Positions 33,234 through 41,417 of a stretch of DNA of 45,059 nt are shown here, piece after piece (the first letter of the stretch is position 1; every line of letters begins with the position of its first letter). The translations under genes were made by a program, and so were the position numbers. Origin of the DNA: an uncultured Clostridia bacterium (GTDB taxonomy: Bacteria; Bacillota; Clostridia; TANB77; CAG-508). The stretch covers positions 1-45,059 of the forward strand of contig CALXRX010000012.1 of the NCBI GenBank assembly GCA_944390975.1, given 5' to 3'. Below the pieces are notes generated by a model. The model saw only the letters and a list, made by a program, of their open reading frames with translations. It was not told the origin of the DNA and did not search any database.

Positions 33234-36078
33234 ATGAACGATAAAATAGTAATAAAGGGAGCAAAAGAACACAATCTAAAAAATATAAATTTAGAAATAC
33301 CAAGGGACAAATTAGTAGTTATAACAGGGCTTTCAGGATCTCGGAAAATCATCTCTTGCCTTTGATACACTATATGCAGAAGGACAAAGAAGATATGTTG
33401 AAAGCTTATCTGCATATGCTCGTCAATTTCTAGGGTTAATGGAAAAACCAGACGTAGAAGTAATAGAAGGGCTTTCTCCAGCAATCTCAATAGACCAAAA
33501 AACAACATCAAAAAATCCTCGTTCTACAGTAGGAACAGTAACAGAAATTTATGATTATATTCGTCTTTTATATGCTAGAATAGGTATACCATACTGTCCT
33601 AATTGTGGAAAAAAAATTGAGAAACAAACAGTAGACCAAATTGTAGATAACATAATGGAACTAGAAGAAGGAACAAAAATACAAATTTTAGCACCTATTG
33701 TTAGAGGAAGAAAAGGAGAGTTTACAAAACTATTAGCAGACTTTGTAAAAGAAGGCTTTGTTAGAGCAAGAATAGATGGAGAAATAGTAGAATTAACAGA
33801 TGATTTACAGATAGATAGAAAGAAAAAGCACAATGTAGAAATAATAGTAGATAGACTAGTAATTAAACAAGAAATAAGAAATAGACTTGCAGAATCAGTT
33901 GAAATCGCATTAAAACATGCAAACAATTTAGTATTAGTAGACATTATAAAACAAAACGATTCTAGCTCAAAACATGAAGAAAAACTATTTAGTAGTAATT
34001 ATGCATGTCCAGATTGTGGTATAAGCTTTGAAGAGTTAACACCAAGAATGTTTTCATTCAATAACCCATTTGGAGCATGTCCAACATGTACAGGCTTAGG
34101 ATATTTAATGAAAATGGATGAAGACCTAATTGTACCAGATAGAAATAAAACATTATATGATGGAATAAAAGCATTTGGTGCAAGCACTATGAAAAAAGGC
34201 GATACAATGGCAAAAATGTATTTTGAAAGTATAGGAAGGCATTATGGTGTAGATATAAAAAAGCCAATAAAAAAATTACCACCTGAATTTTTAAATAAAA
34301 TACTATATGGCACAGGTGATGAAGAAATAGATTTTGAATATACCTCAGCAAGTGGAACAAGACGATTCACAGCACCATTTGAAGGAGTAATACCAACACT
34401 TGAAAGAAGATATAGTGAAACAAAATCTCAAGGAATGAGAGATTTTTATGAAATGTACATGAGTGAAAGCCCATGTCAGACATGCCATGGAGCAAGATTA
34501 AAAAAAGAAAGTTTATCTGTAAAAGTAGGAAATAAAAACATAAAAGAATTAACAGATATGTCAATAGTAAAAATAAAAGAATATTTATCATCTTTAAAAC
34601 TAACAAAAAAAGAAGAAATGATAGCAAATCAAATTTTTAAAGAGTTAAACCAACGATTACAATTCTTAATTGATGTTGGTCTAGAATATTTAACATTATC
34701 AAGATCAGCAGGAACATTATCAGGTGGAGAAGCACAGCGTATACGTCTTGCTACACAAATTGGCTCAGGATTAACTGGAGTGCTATACATATTAGATGAG
34801 CCAAGCATTGGCTTACATCAAAGAGATAATGATAGGCTAATTGCTACATTAAAGAAGCTACGCGATTTAGGAAATACACTAATTGTTGTTGAACATGATG
34901 AAGATACAATGTATGCAGCAGATCAAATAATAGATATAGGACCAGGAGCAGGTGTTCATGGTGGAAATGTTATAGCACAAGGTACAGCAGAAGAAATAAA
35001 AGGAATTCCAGCATCTATAACAGGACAATATCTAAGTGGAAAAAAGAAAATATTAGTACCTAAAAAAAGAAGAAAATCAAATGGAAAAGCAATAGAAATA
35101 TTAGATGCACAAGAAAACAATTTAAAAAATATAAATGTAAAACTTCCATTAGGAGTATTTACATGCATAACGGGTGTGTCAGGCTCTGGAAAAAGTACTT
35201 TAATAAACGAAGTATTATATAAAACAATAGCAAAAGAATTAAATGGCTCAAATGAAAAACCAGGAAAATGTAAAGAAGTAAAAGGTTTGCAAAATATTGA
35301 TAAAATAATTAATATAGACCAATCTCCAATAGGTAGGACACCTCGTTCAAACCCTGCAACCTATACAGGAGTATTTGACCATATTAGAGATATTTTTGCA
35401 ACAACAAATGAAGCAAAATTAAGAGGATATCAAAAAGGAAGATTTAGTTTTAATGTTCCAGGAGGAAGATGTGAAGCTTGTTCTGGAGATGGAATATTAA
35501 AAATAGAAATGCATTTTTTACCAGATATTTATGTTCCTTGTGAGGTTTGTAAAGGAAAAAGATATAATAGAGAAACCTTAGAAGTAAAATATAAAGGAAA
35601 AACAATAGCAGACGTATTAGACATGACAGTTGAAGAAGCATTAACATTTTTTGAAAATGTTCCTAAAATTAAACAAAAAATACAAACATTATATGATGTA
35701 GGTTTAGGTTATATAAAACTAGGACAACCTTCAACAACATTATCAGGCGGAGAGGCACAACGTGTAAAACTTGCAACAGAACTTTCTAAAAAAGCTACAG
35801 GAAAGACATTATATATACTAGATGAGCCAACAACAGGATTACATATAGCAGATGTTCATAAATTAGTAGATATATTACAAAGGTTAGTAGACACAGGAAA
35901 TACTATTATTGTAATAGAACATAATTTAGATTTAATAAAAACAGCAGATTATATTATAGATTTAGGACCAGAAGGTGGAGATAAGGGAGGACAAATAGTA
36001 GCAGTAGGTAGTCCAGAACAAATTGTAAGAAATGAACAAAGCTATACAGGAAAATTCTTAAAAAAATATTTAGAGTAA
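33234..36078 (+). CDS. uvrA: Excinuclease ABC subunit A, frame broken at CGGA
   Basis: 947 residues across one +1 shift, the normal UvrA size. It starts [20 protein letters not shown] with RBS AGGGGGAAG. After TGLSGS zero frame reads CGG and stops at TGA 33363-33365. Skipping C 33342 yields GGA AAA TCA TCT, giving Walker [21 protein letters not shown]. The following 911 codons are intact: zinc-finger cysteines (CPNCG, CPDC...CPTC, CEAC...CEVC), [14 protein letters not shown], the second Walker [17 protein letters not shown] (written with plain GGA) and a second LSGGEAQR. It scans DNA for bulky damage with UvrB. An internal start at 33439 would remove Walker A. Confidence 0.94.
33342..33345 (+). 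other. CGGA frame-break site inside Walker A of UvrA
   Basis: Zero frame: GGA TCT CGG AAA ATC ATC TCT TGC CTT TGA. The +1 frame: GGA AAA TCA TCT CTT GCC. The residue made must be the invariant Gly before the Walker A Lys. Confidence 0.75.
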
Positions 36079-36079
36079 T

Positions 36080-36116
36080 ACAAAAATAGTCGCAAAATTT
36101 ATGCGACTATTTTTGT
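36080..36116. terminator. Terminator after uvrA
   Basis: ACAAAAATAGTCGCA and TGCGACTATTTTTGT form a perfect 15-bp stem with T-runs. It separates uvrA from the convergent small gene. Confidence 0.85.
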
Positions 36117-36139
36117 TATCATGATAATTTAAAATTTCC

Positions 36140-36265
36140 TTATTTACAATTATTGTTTTTATTATTATTTTGTCTTTCATTATTCATTTCTTGTCTGTTT
36201 TGATTATCTACTCTTTCATTATTTTTGTTTTGATTTTTATTTTGATTTTTTGAATTTTTAGCCAT
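36140..36265 (-). CDS. 41-residue Asn/Lys/Gln-rich protein
   Basis: MAKNSKNQNKNQNKNNERVD, followed by another 21 residues of the same kind ending NNNCK. A perfect GGAGGTG RBS lies 6 bases before the ATG, which fixes the start against a longer ORF to 36343. The composition (no hydrophobic core, Asn/Lys/Gln/Arg) recalls small spore-core proteins such as gamma-type or minor SASPs, but no defining motif is present, so that is a guess. Monocistronic. Confidence 0.7.
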   Translation of the reverse strand: MAKNSKNQNKNQNKNNERVDNQNRQEMNNERQNNNKNNNCK

Positions 36266-36404
36266 ATAAAAGCACCTCCATTTCATATAATATTTTGAAC
36301 AAATTAAGATAAAATATTCATAAATAAATAAAAAATTTAACAAGCCAAAAAAAATATGTTATAATTATTAAGTACATAAAATTAAAAATATAGGAGAAGT
36401 TAAA

Positions 36405-37097
36405 ATGGATAATATTGTAATAGGAATAGAAGGTTTAGTTGGAGCTGGAAAAACCTCTATATGTAGGGAATTAATAAAAATAATACCAAATACCATTTTA
36501 TTAAATGGAGGGAATTTATATAGAGCAATTGTATATGCAATGATGAAAAATGGAAAAAAAATTGAACAATTAAAAAGTGAAGCAAAAAATATAGATATAA
36601 AACAAATAATGGATTTTTTTAATATACAGTTAAAAATAGAGAATAATGAAACAAACATATATATAGATGGAAAATTAGCAAAAGAAGAAGAATTACAAGC
36701 AAAAGAGGCTTCAATGGCAGTATCTATTGTAGGAGGAATAGCAGATAATACAGCATTGTTTGAATTTGCAAGAAATTTAATTGATAATTTAAAAAATACA
36801 TATAATGTTGTAATATCAGGAAGAAGCCTTATGGAAATATATCCTAAATTAGATTATCATTTTTTAATAACAGCTGATATAGAAGAAAGAGTAAAAAGAA
36901 AAAGCATGCAATATAAAGGAAAAGTAAGCCAAGAAGAAGTAAGGGAAAATATTATAAAAAGAGATGAGTTACAAGAAAAAGCAGGATTTTATAAAATGTA
37001 TAAAAACACAATAACATTAGATGTAACAGAATGTAATACAATAGAAAAAGCTACAAAAAAAGTACTAGAGAAGATTAAATTTCCAAGTTTAAAATAA
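36405..37097 (+). CDS. Cytidylate kinase-like protein
   Basis: 230 residues with Walker A GIEGLVGAGKTSICREL, a CMP-binding-type segment NGGNLYRAIVYAMM, YIDGKLAKEEELQ, the motif NVVISGRSLMEIYP, and a lid with RVKRKSMQYKG...RDELQEKAGFY. This matches the (d)CMP kinase fold (Cmk), which phosphorylates CMP/dCMP. Sequence drift is noticeable: Cmk usually has DG-x-x-GSGK and ASGKS-type P-loops and GRDIGT, where this protein has SGRSLM. It could be a divergent Cmk or a related nucleotide kinase. The RBS GGAGAA is upstream; the murD-like gene follows 17 bases later. Confidence 0.75.
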   Translation: MDNIVIGIEGLVGAGKTSICRELIKIIPNTILLNGGNLYRAIVYAMMKNGKKIEQLKSEAKNIDIKQIMDFFNIQLKIENNETNIYIDGKLAKEEELQAKEASMAVSIVGGIADNTALFEFARNLIDNLKNTYNVVISGRSLMEIYPKLDYHFLITADIEERVKRKSMQYKGKVSQEEVRENIIKRDELQEKAGFYKMYKNTITLDVTECNTIEKATKKVLEKIKFPSLK

Positions 37098-37114
37098 TAA
37101 AGGAGGAAAATGTT

Positions 37115-38083
37115 TTGAACTATGTTAATCAAAAACTAGATGAATTTAATAATTATTTAAGAAACAGAAAAGTAGCATTAATTGGATTAGGTGTAAGCAA
37201 TGTGCCACTGCTAGACTATTTATATAATATTCAAGCTAGGGTAACAGTATTTGATGATAGAAATATAGAAGAAATACCAAAAGATATAATGGACAAAATT
37301 ACAAAATATACATTTGAATTTTCTTTTGGAGAAAATAATTTATCAAAATTAAATGGGTTTGATTTAATATTTCGTTCACCAAGTTGTTTGCCAACAAAAA
37401 ATGAACTAAAACAGGCAGAAGTATCAGGAGCAATAGTTACATCTGAAATAGAAATGTTAATGGAAATTGCACCTTGTAAAATTATAGGAGTAACTGGTAG
37501 TAATGGAAAAACAATAACAGCAACACTTATATATGAAATATTAAAACAAGCGGGATACAATGTATATTTAGGAGGAAACATAGGAAATCCACTATTTACT
37601 AAAGTTAAAGACATACTACCAGATGATATAATAGTATTGGAATTAAGTAGTTTACAATTGATGAATATGAATGTAAGTCCAGACATAGCTGTTATAACAA
37701 ATATAACACAAAACCATTTTAATATACACAATTCATATGAAGAATATATTCAAGCAAGCAAAAATATATATTTATATCAAAATGAAAATGGAATATTGAT
37801 ATTAAATTATGATAATGAAATCACAAGACAATGTAAAAATGAATCAAATGGAAAGGTAATATATTTTAGTAGTAAAGAAAAATTAGACAATGGAATTATA
37901 GTTGATAATGACATTATAAAAGAATGTGAAGATAAACTAAGAAAACATATCGTAAATATAAAAGATATAAATTTAAAAGGAATGCATAATTATGAAAATA
38001 TTTGTGCAGCATATGCAGCAACAAAAACATTAGTAGATGCAGAAACAGCATTAAATGTAATAAAAGAGTTTAACACAGACTAA
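37115..38083 (+). CDS. murD: MurD-like UDP-MurNAc-L-Ala D-Glu ligase, C-terminally truncated
   Basis: 322 residues from a TTG start (GGAGG 8 bases upstream), against about 450 for MurD. The N-terminal Rossmann domain (RKVALIGLGVSNVPLLDYL) and the central ATP-binding Mur domain (GVTGSNGKTITATLIYEIL, GGNIGNP, LELSSLQL, NITQNHFNIH) are present. It ends at AAYAATKTLVDAETALNVIK, EFNTD and stop, just before the segment that begins the third domain (typically F-K-G-L-E-H-R). A terminator follows immediately, so nothing remains of domain 3. It may be a pseudogene with a second murD elsewhere, or a specialised short Mur ligase. Confidence 0.8.
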   Translation: MNYVNQKLDEFNNYLRNRKVALIGLGVSNVPLLDYLYNIQARVTVFDDRNIEEIPKDIMDKITKYTFEFSFGENNLSKLNGFDLIFRSPSCLPTKNELKQAEVSGAIVTSEIEMLMEIAPCKIIGVTGSNGKTITATLIYEILKQAGYNVYLGGNIGNPLFTKVKDILPDDIIVLELSSLQLMNMNVSPDIAVITNITQNHFNIHNSYEEYIQASKNIYLYQNENGILILNYDNEITRQCKNESNGKVIYFSSKEKLDNGIIVDNDIIKECEDKLRKHIVNIKDINLKGMHNYENICAAYAATKTLVDAETALNVIKEFNTD

Positions 38084-38113
38084 CTCGTATCTATTTGTAG
38101 ATACGAGTTTTTG
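38082..38113 (+). terminator. Terminator directly after the truncated murD
   Basis: AACTCGTATCTA and TAGATACGAGTTTTT form a hairpin that begins at the stop codon itself. It marks the true end of this transcription unit. Confidence 0.88.
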
Positions 38114-38230
38114 AAAATATACAATATTTTTTATTTGCGATATAAATTACTAATTTCTTATACATTTTAATAGTAACAAAAAAATAGGAAGAAACATATT
38201 CTAGTATATATAATAATGGGAGGGATTAAT

Positions 38231-38725
38231 ATGTATAATAATACATCATATGAAGAATATATGAGAACAGTGTTAGGTTATACGCCAAATTGCTTACAAG
38301 ATACATTTAATACAAATGATTATTACATAATGCCAAACAATTATATGAATGATACAGACTTAGAGAATTTTTATCCAGAAATATATAGAAAAATATTTCC
38401 ATTAGTAACTAATGAATGCAATACAAATAATATGCCAATAACACAAGAAATATTAGAACAAATGACAGATAATATATTAAATACAGTTGAAATTGATTTA
38501 AAAATTGAAACAAGAAAAGAAGAAGGGAAAAATTCTAATACAAGGCAACAAGATAGAATGCCAAGACAAAACAATAATTTATTAAGAGATTTAGTAAGAA
38601 TTTTAATTTTAAATGAATTACTAAAGAGAAGACATAATAGACCTCAATTCCCAGGAAACCCTCCAAGACCACCAATGCCCGGACCACGTCCTCCGTTTCC
38701 TAGAGGAAATACACAAATATTTTAA
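38231..38725 (+). CDS. Hypothetical protein with Pro-rich C-terminus, possibly spore-surface
   Basis: 164 residues from ATG 38231 (GGGAGGG RBS). The N-terminal part is rich in Asn, Tyr and acidic residues (MYNNTSYEEYMRTVLGYTPN), the middle is a helix with NNLLRDLVRILILNELLKRR, and the C-terminus is PQFPGNPPRPPMPGPRPPFP. No signal peptide. The composition resembles coat or exosporium-type proteins of Clostridia, but no defined family is recognised. Monocistronic. Confidence 0.65.
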   Translation: MYNNTSYEEYMRTVLGYTPNCLQDTFNTNDYYIMPNNYMNDTDLENFYPEIYRKIFPLVTNECNTNNMPITQEILEQMTDNILNTVEIDLKIETRKEEGKNSNTRQQDRMPRQNNNLLRDLVRILILNELLKRRHNRPQFPGNPPRPPMPGPRPPFPRGNTQIF

Positions 38726-38794
38726 CTTCATTACATACTTTTTTTCAAAATGTGCAAAATAAAATTATAAATTTTTTGAAAGGAAGTATGAAAA

Positions 38795-39244
38795 ATGAAT
38801 GTTAAAGAATGTATGAGTACAAAAGTATGCTTTTGCACACCAAATAGTAGTGTTAAAGATGCAGCAAAATTAATGTGTGACAATCACGTTGGTTGTATAC
38901 CAGTTTGTAATGATGATAATTGTGTTGTAGGAGTAATAACAGATAGAGATATTATTTTAAGAAGTATAGCTTGTGATAAAGATGTATGTAAAACAAAAGT
39001 AACAGACATAATGACTAGCAATCCTTGTTGTTGTACACCTGACACAACAGTAGATGAAGCAACTAAAATGATGTCAAACTTACAAATTAGAAGAATTCCT
39101 GTATGCGATAGTAACAATAAAATTGTAGGAATATTATCTTTAGGAGATTTGGCTCATCATGATAAAGAAGTTGGGGCAAAAGAAGTTTGCAATACTTTAG
39201 AAAATATTTGCAATTGTGAAGGAAATACAAAAAATGCAGAATAA
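38795..39244 (+). CDS. Cysteine-rich twin-CBS-domain protein
   Basis: 149 residues made of two CBS motifs (residues about 6-58 and 70-125). Clear markers are VGCIPVCNDDNCVVGVITDR, DIILRSIACD, IRRIPVCDSNNKIVGILSLG and DLAHH. CBS pairs bind adenosyl nucleotides. This one has 16 cysteines, many clustered (CFC, CCC, CNC), which is far more than usual and suggests metal or redox sensitivity. The RBS AAAGGAAG is upstream. It is alone and flanked by terminators. Confidence 0.88.
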   Translation: MNVKECMSTKVCFCTPNSSVKDAAKLMCDNHVGCIPVCNDDNCVVGVITDRDIILRSIACDKDVCKTKVTDIMTSNPCCCTPDTTVDEATKMMSNLQIRRIPVCDSNNKIVGILSLGDLAHHDKEVGAKEVCNTLENICNCEGNTKNAE

Positions 39245-39259
39245 TTATATAAAAAGAAA

Positions 39260-39302
39260 ATATAATAATAGAAGTAGAGTTTTCTACTTCTATTATTATA
39301 TT
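39260..39302. terminator. Terminator after the CBS gene
   Basis: AATATAATAATAGAAGTAGA and TCTACTTCTATTATTATATT form a 20-bp perfect stem with a 3-base loop. It sits directly after the CBS gene and just before the AI-2E gene RBS. Confidence 0.85.
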
Positions 39303-39316
39303 AAGGAATGAAGATT

Positions 39317-40411
39317 ATGGTTATAGATATGGGATATTGGACAAAGGTTGGAAAAAGAATTTTAGTATTGTTAATAACAATATTAGGTATATATTTGGCA
39401 TTCAAATTAGCTATTTTTTATATGCCATTTTTAGTTGCATTTATTATAGCACTATTAATTGAGCCATTAATCAAATTTGTTAACAAAAGGACAAGCCTTA
39501 CAAGAAAAACAAGTGCAATAATTGTTTTAGTAATAGTTTCATTAATACTAATAGGACTTCTTGCTTGGGGAATAACAGCATTATTAGGTGAGGCAACTAA
39601 TTTACTACAGGGATTAAACAGCTATATAGAAAATGCGTATAATCAAATACAAAATATAATATCAAACATAGATTTTACGAAATTAAAAATACCAGAAGAA
39701 GTAACAAATGTAATACAAAATTCTCTTTGGGATTTTATAGGTACAGTATCGAATTGGGTTAAAAATTTTCTAACATCATTATTAAATTTTTTAACAGAAA
39801 TACCAACAATAGCTATATATGTAGGAATTTGTTTTGTGGCAATTTATTTTATATGCACAGATAAATTATATATGATAGACCAATTAGAACATCATTTACC
39901 AAGAGAATGGGTAAAAAGAATTGGAAAACACACAAGAGATTTAATACAAAGCTTAGGAAATTATTTAAAAGCAGAGGCAATTTTAATTATAATATCATTT
40001 GTTGTTTCATTAATAGGTTTATATATTTTTAAATTTATAGGTTTAAACATTAAATATCCACTTCTTGCAGCATTAGCAATAGGTTTTGTAGACGCATTAC
40101 CAATACTAGGATCTGGAACAGCAATGATACCATGGGCTATAGTATCTGCAATAAATGGAAATATAAATCTTGCACTTGCAATTATTCTTTTATGGGTAAT
40201 TATGTCAGTTGTTAGACAATTTGCAGAGCCAAGAGTAGTTAGTAAACATATAGGAATACATCCAATATTTACACTAATTGCAATGTATACAGGGTTTAAA
40301 ATGATAGGAGTACTAGGAATGTTTATAGGACCAATAGTGCTTATAATACTAAAAAATATTTTTTCTACTTTACTTGATAAAGGCGTTGGAAAAGCAATAT
40401 TTGATAGATAA
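39317..40411 (+). CDS. AI-2E family transporter (PerM/YtvI-like)
   Basis: 364 residues from ATG 39317 (AAGGA 9 bases before; the ATG at 39308 is too near the RBS). There are about seven to eight hydrophobic helices: two at the N-terminus (ILVLLITILGIYLAFKLAIF and LVAFIIALLIEPLIKFV), a soluble central loop, and a C-terminal group. Those include YPLLAALAIGFVDALPILGS, the family-typical region with F-x-D-x-x-P-x-x-G, and HPIFTLIAMYTGFKMIGVLG. Many relatives are sporulation-associated YtvI; substrates are not settled. Confidence 0.88.
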   Translation: MVIDMGYWTKVGKRILVLLITILGIYLAFKLAIFYMPFLVAFIIALLIEPLIKFVNKRTSLTRKTSAIIVLVIVSLILIGLLAWGITALLGEATNLLQGLNSYIENAYNQIQNIISNIDFTKLKIPEEVTNVIQNSLWDFIGTVSNWVKNFLTSLLNFLTEIPTIAIYVGICFVAIYFICTDKLYMIDQLEHHLPREWVKRIGKHTRDLIQSLGNYLKAEAILIIISFVVSLIGLYIFKFIGLNIKYPLLAALAIGFVDALPILGSGTAMIPWAIVSAINGNINLALAIILLWVIMSVVRQFAEPRVVSKHIGIHPIFTLIAMYTGFKMIGVLGMFIGPIVLIILKNIFSTLLDKGVGKAIFDR

Positions 40412-40538
40412 GTTTATGCTAAGTAACAGTATAATAAATCTTGTTAAAGTTCAGGTTATAAGTACTTAGGGTCCCCACTTATGGCTCCTCACCGTTCTTC
40501 AATATTTATATACAATTGCCTTTCATTTTTAAAATAAC
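40412..40538. other. Convergent intergenic region with a GC-rich patch
   Basis: About 130 bases between convergent genes. The stretch around 40467-40497 (CTTAGGGTCCCCACTTATGG, then CTCCTCACCGTTC) is much richer in G+C than its surroundings. No ORF and no clear hairpin plus T-run is visible. It could be a relic or a small RNA end; no family is recognised. Confidence 0.35.
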
Positions 40539-41408
40539 TTAAATAGACTGAACAGTAACTAAATCTTTAAAAAAGGCATAGGTTGATATATTACTTGGAC
40601 GATTATTTCTTTTTAAACCATATAAACATTCTTTATTTTTAGTAATATGATTTACACCTGTACTACATGAAAGACTTGCCTTAAAACCTAAATTTTTAAT
40701 TATATTTAAAGATTCTTTACTTATTGCACCAAAAGGATATGTAAAAGTGTTTGGAGTATAATTTGTATTAACTTTAAATTCTTCTTGTAATTTAAGGATA
40801 TCTTGACTAAGCATACTAGTATAAGAATCTAGTGATTCATTGCTTTTTTTCATACATCCTTTTCTTGAATTAATAGAGTGTAAATCATATGTATGGTTTT
40901 GAAATTCAATAGTACCATCATCAATTAATTGTTTTATATCTTTCCAACGAAGATATCCATAGTTCAAATTTGCTTCATCAGAAGTAGAAAAAGTATCTGT
41001 ATATTTTCCTACAATAGATATAACAGCTTTCATGTTATATTTTTTTAATAAAGGAACAGCATAACCTAAATTATTATAATGTCCATCATCAAATGTAATA
41101 ATTATAGGCTTTTCGGGTAATGGGCTATCTTCATACACATAATTAATTAAATCAGTCATTGTTATTGTAGTGTAACCATTTGAACTAATATATGCTAAAT
41201 CATTTTCTAAAACTTCTGGATGAACAATGTAATCTCCATTTTGTGATTTTAAAATACTATGGTACATAATAATAGGTAAATTAATATATGCTTCATTATC
41301 TGCATTAACAGAATTATATATCCAAAATAGAGAAAAAAGTAAAATTAAAATAAGTAGAATAGCAATTACTTTGTAATGAAATTTAGAAACTGTAAAAAAA
41401 CATATCAT
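40539..41408 (-). CDS. Membrane-anchored polysaccharide deacetylase
   Basis: 289 residues: an N-terminal transmembrane anchor (about 14-32), then a NodB/CE4 domain. Motif 1 appears as PIIITFDDGHYNN, motif 2 as EFQNHTYDLHS (His-x-x-x-x-His), and FTYPFGAI matches motif 3. Also present is PIIMYHSIL, typical of PgaB/IcaB-like extracellular deacetylases. It likely removes acetyl groups from cell-wall glycans. It lies 9 bases downstream of the M23 peptidase gene in one operon. Confidence 0.88.
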   Translation of the reverse strand: MICFFTVSKFHYKVIAILLILILLFSLFWIYNSVNADNEAYINLPIIMYHSILKSQNGDYIVHPEVLENDLAYISSNGYTTITMTDLINYVYEDSPLPEKPIIITFDDGHYNNLGYAVPLLKKYNMKAVISIVGKYTDTFSTSDEANLNYGYLRWKDIKQLIDDGTIEFQNHTYDLHSINSRKGCMKKSNESLDSYTSMLSQDILKLQEEFKVNTNYTPNTFTYPFGAISKESLNIIKNLGFKASLSCSTGVNHITKNKECLYGLKRNNRPSNISTYAFFKDLVTVQSI

Positions 41409-41417
41409 TATATAGCC

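Noticed and set aside
11509-33345. Reassignment of CGG to another amino acid (as in some low-GC bacteria)
   Set aside because: A changed meaning would keep the frame. Here the frame must change by +1 at each site, and zero frame meets a stop within seven codons.
11500-33350. Classical P-site slippage as in prfB
   Set aside because: The codons before the five sites (ATT, TCA, TCT, CCA, AGG) do not allow a common re-pairing in the +1 frame, there is no stop codon at the shift point, and I see no shared Shine-Dalgarno-like stimulator.
11500-33350. Homopolymer sequencing error as the cause of all five breaks
   Set aside because: Four of the five breaks are an extra C outside any homopolymer, always in phase before GGA. 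Only the site near 18958 has a G-run alternative. A context-specific error is still possible and is listed as the main rival explanation.
33439-36078. UvrA starting at 33439 as the natural gene
   Set aside because: It would lack the first Walker A and conserved N-terminal sequence, which are present just upstream across a single base.
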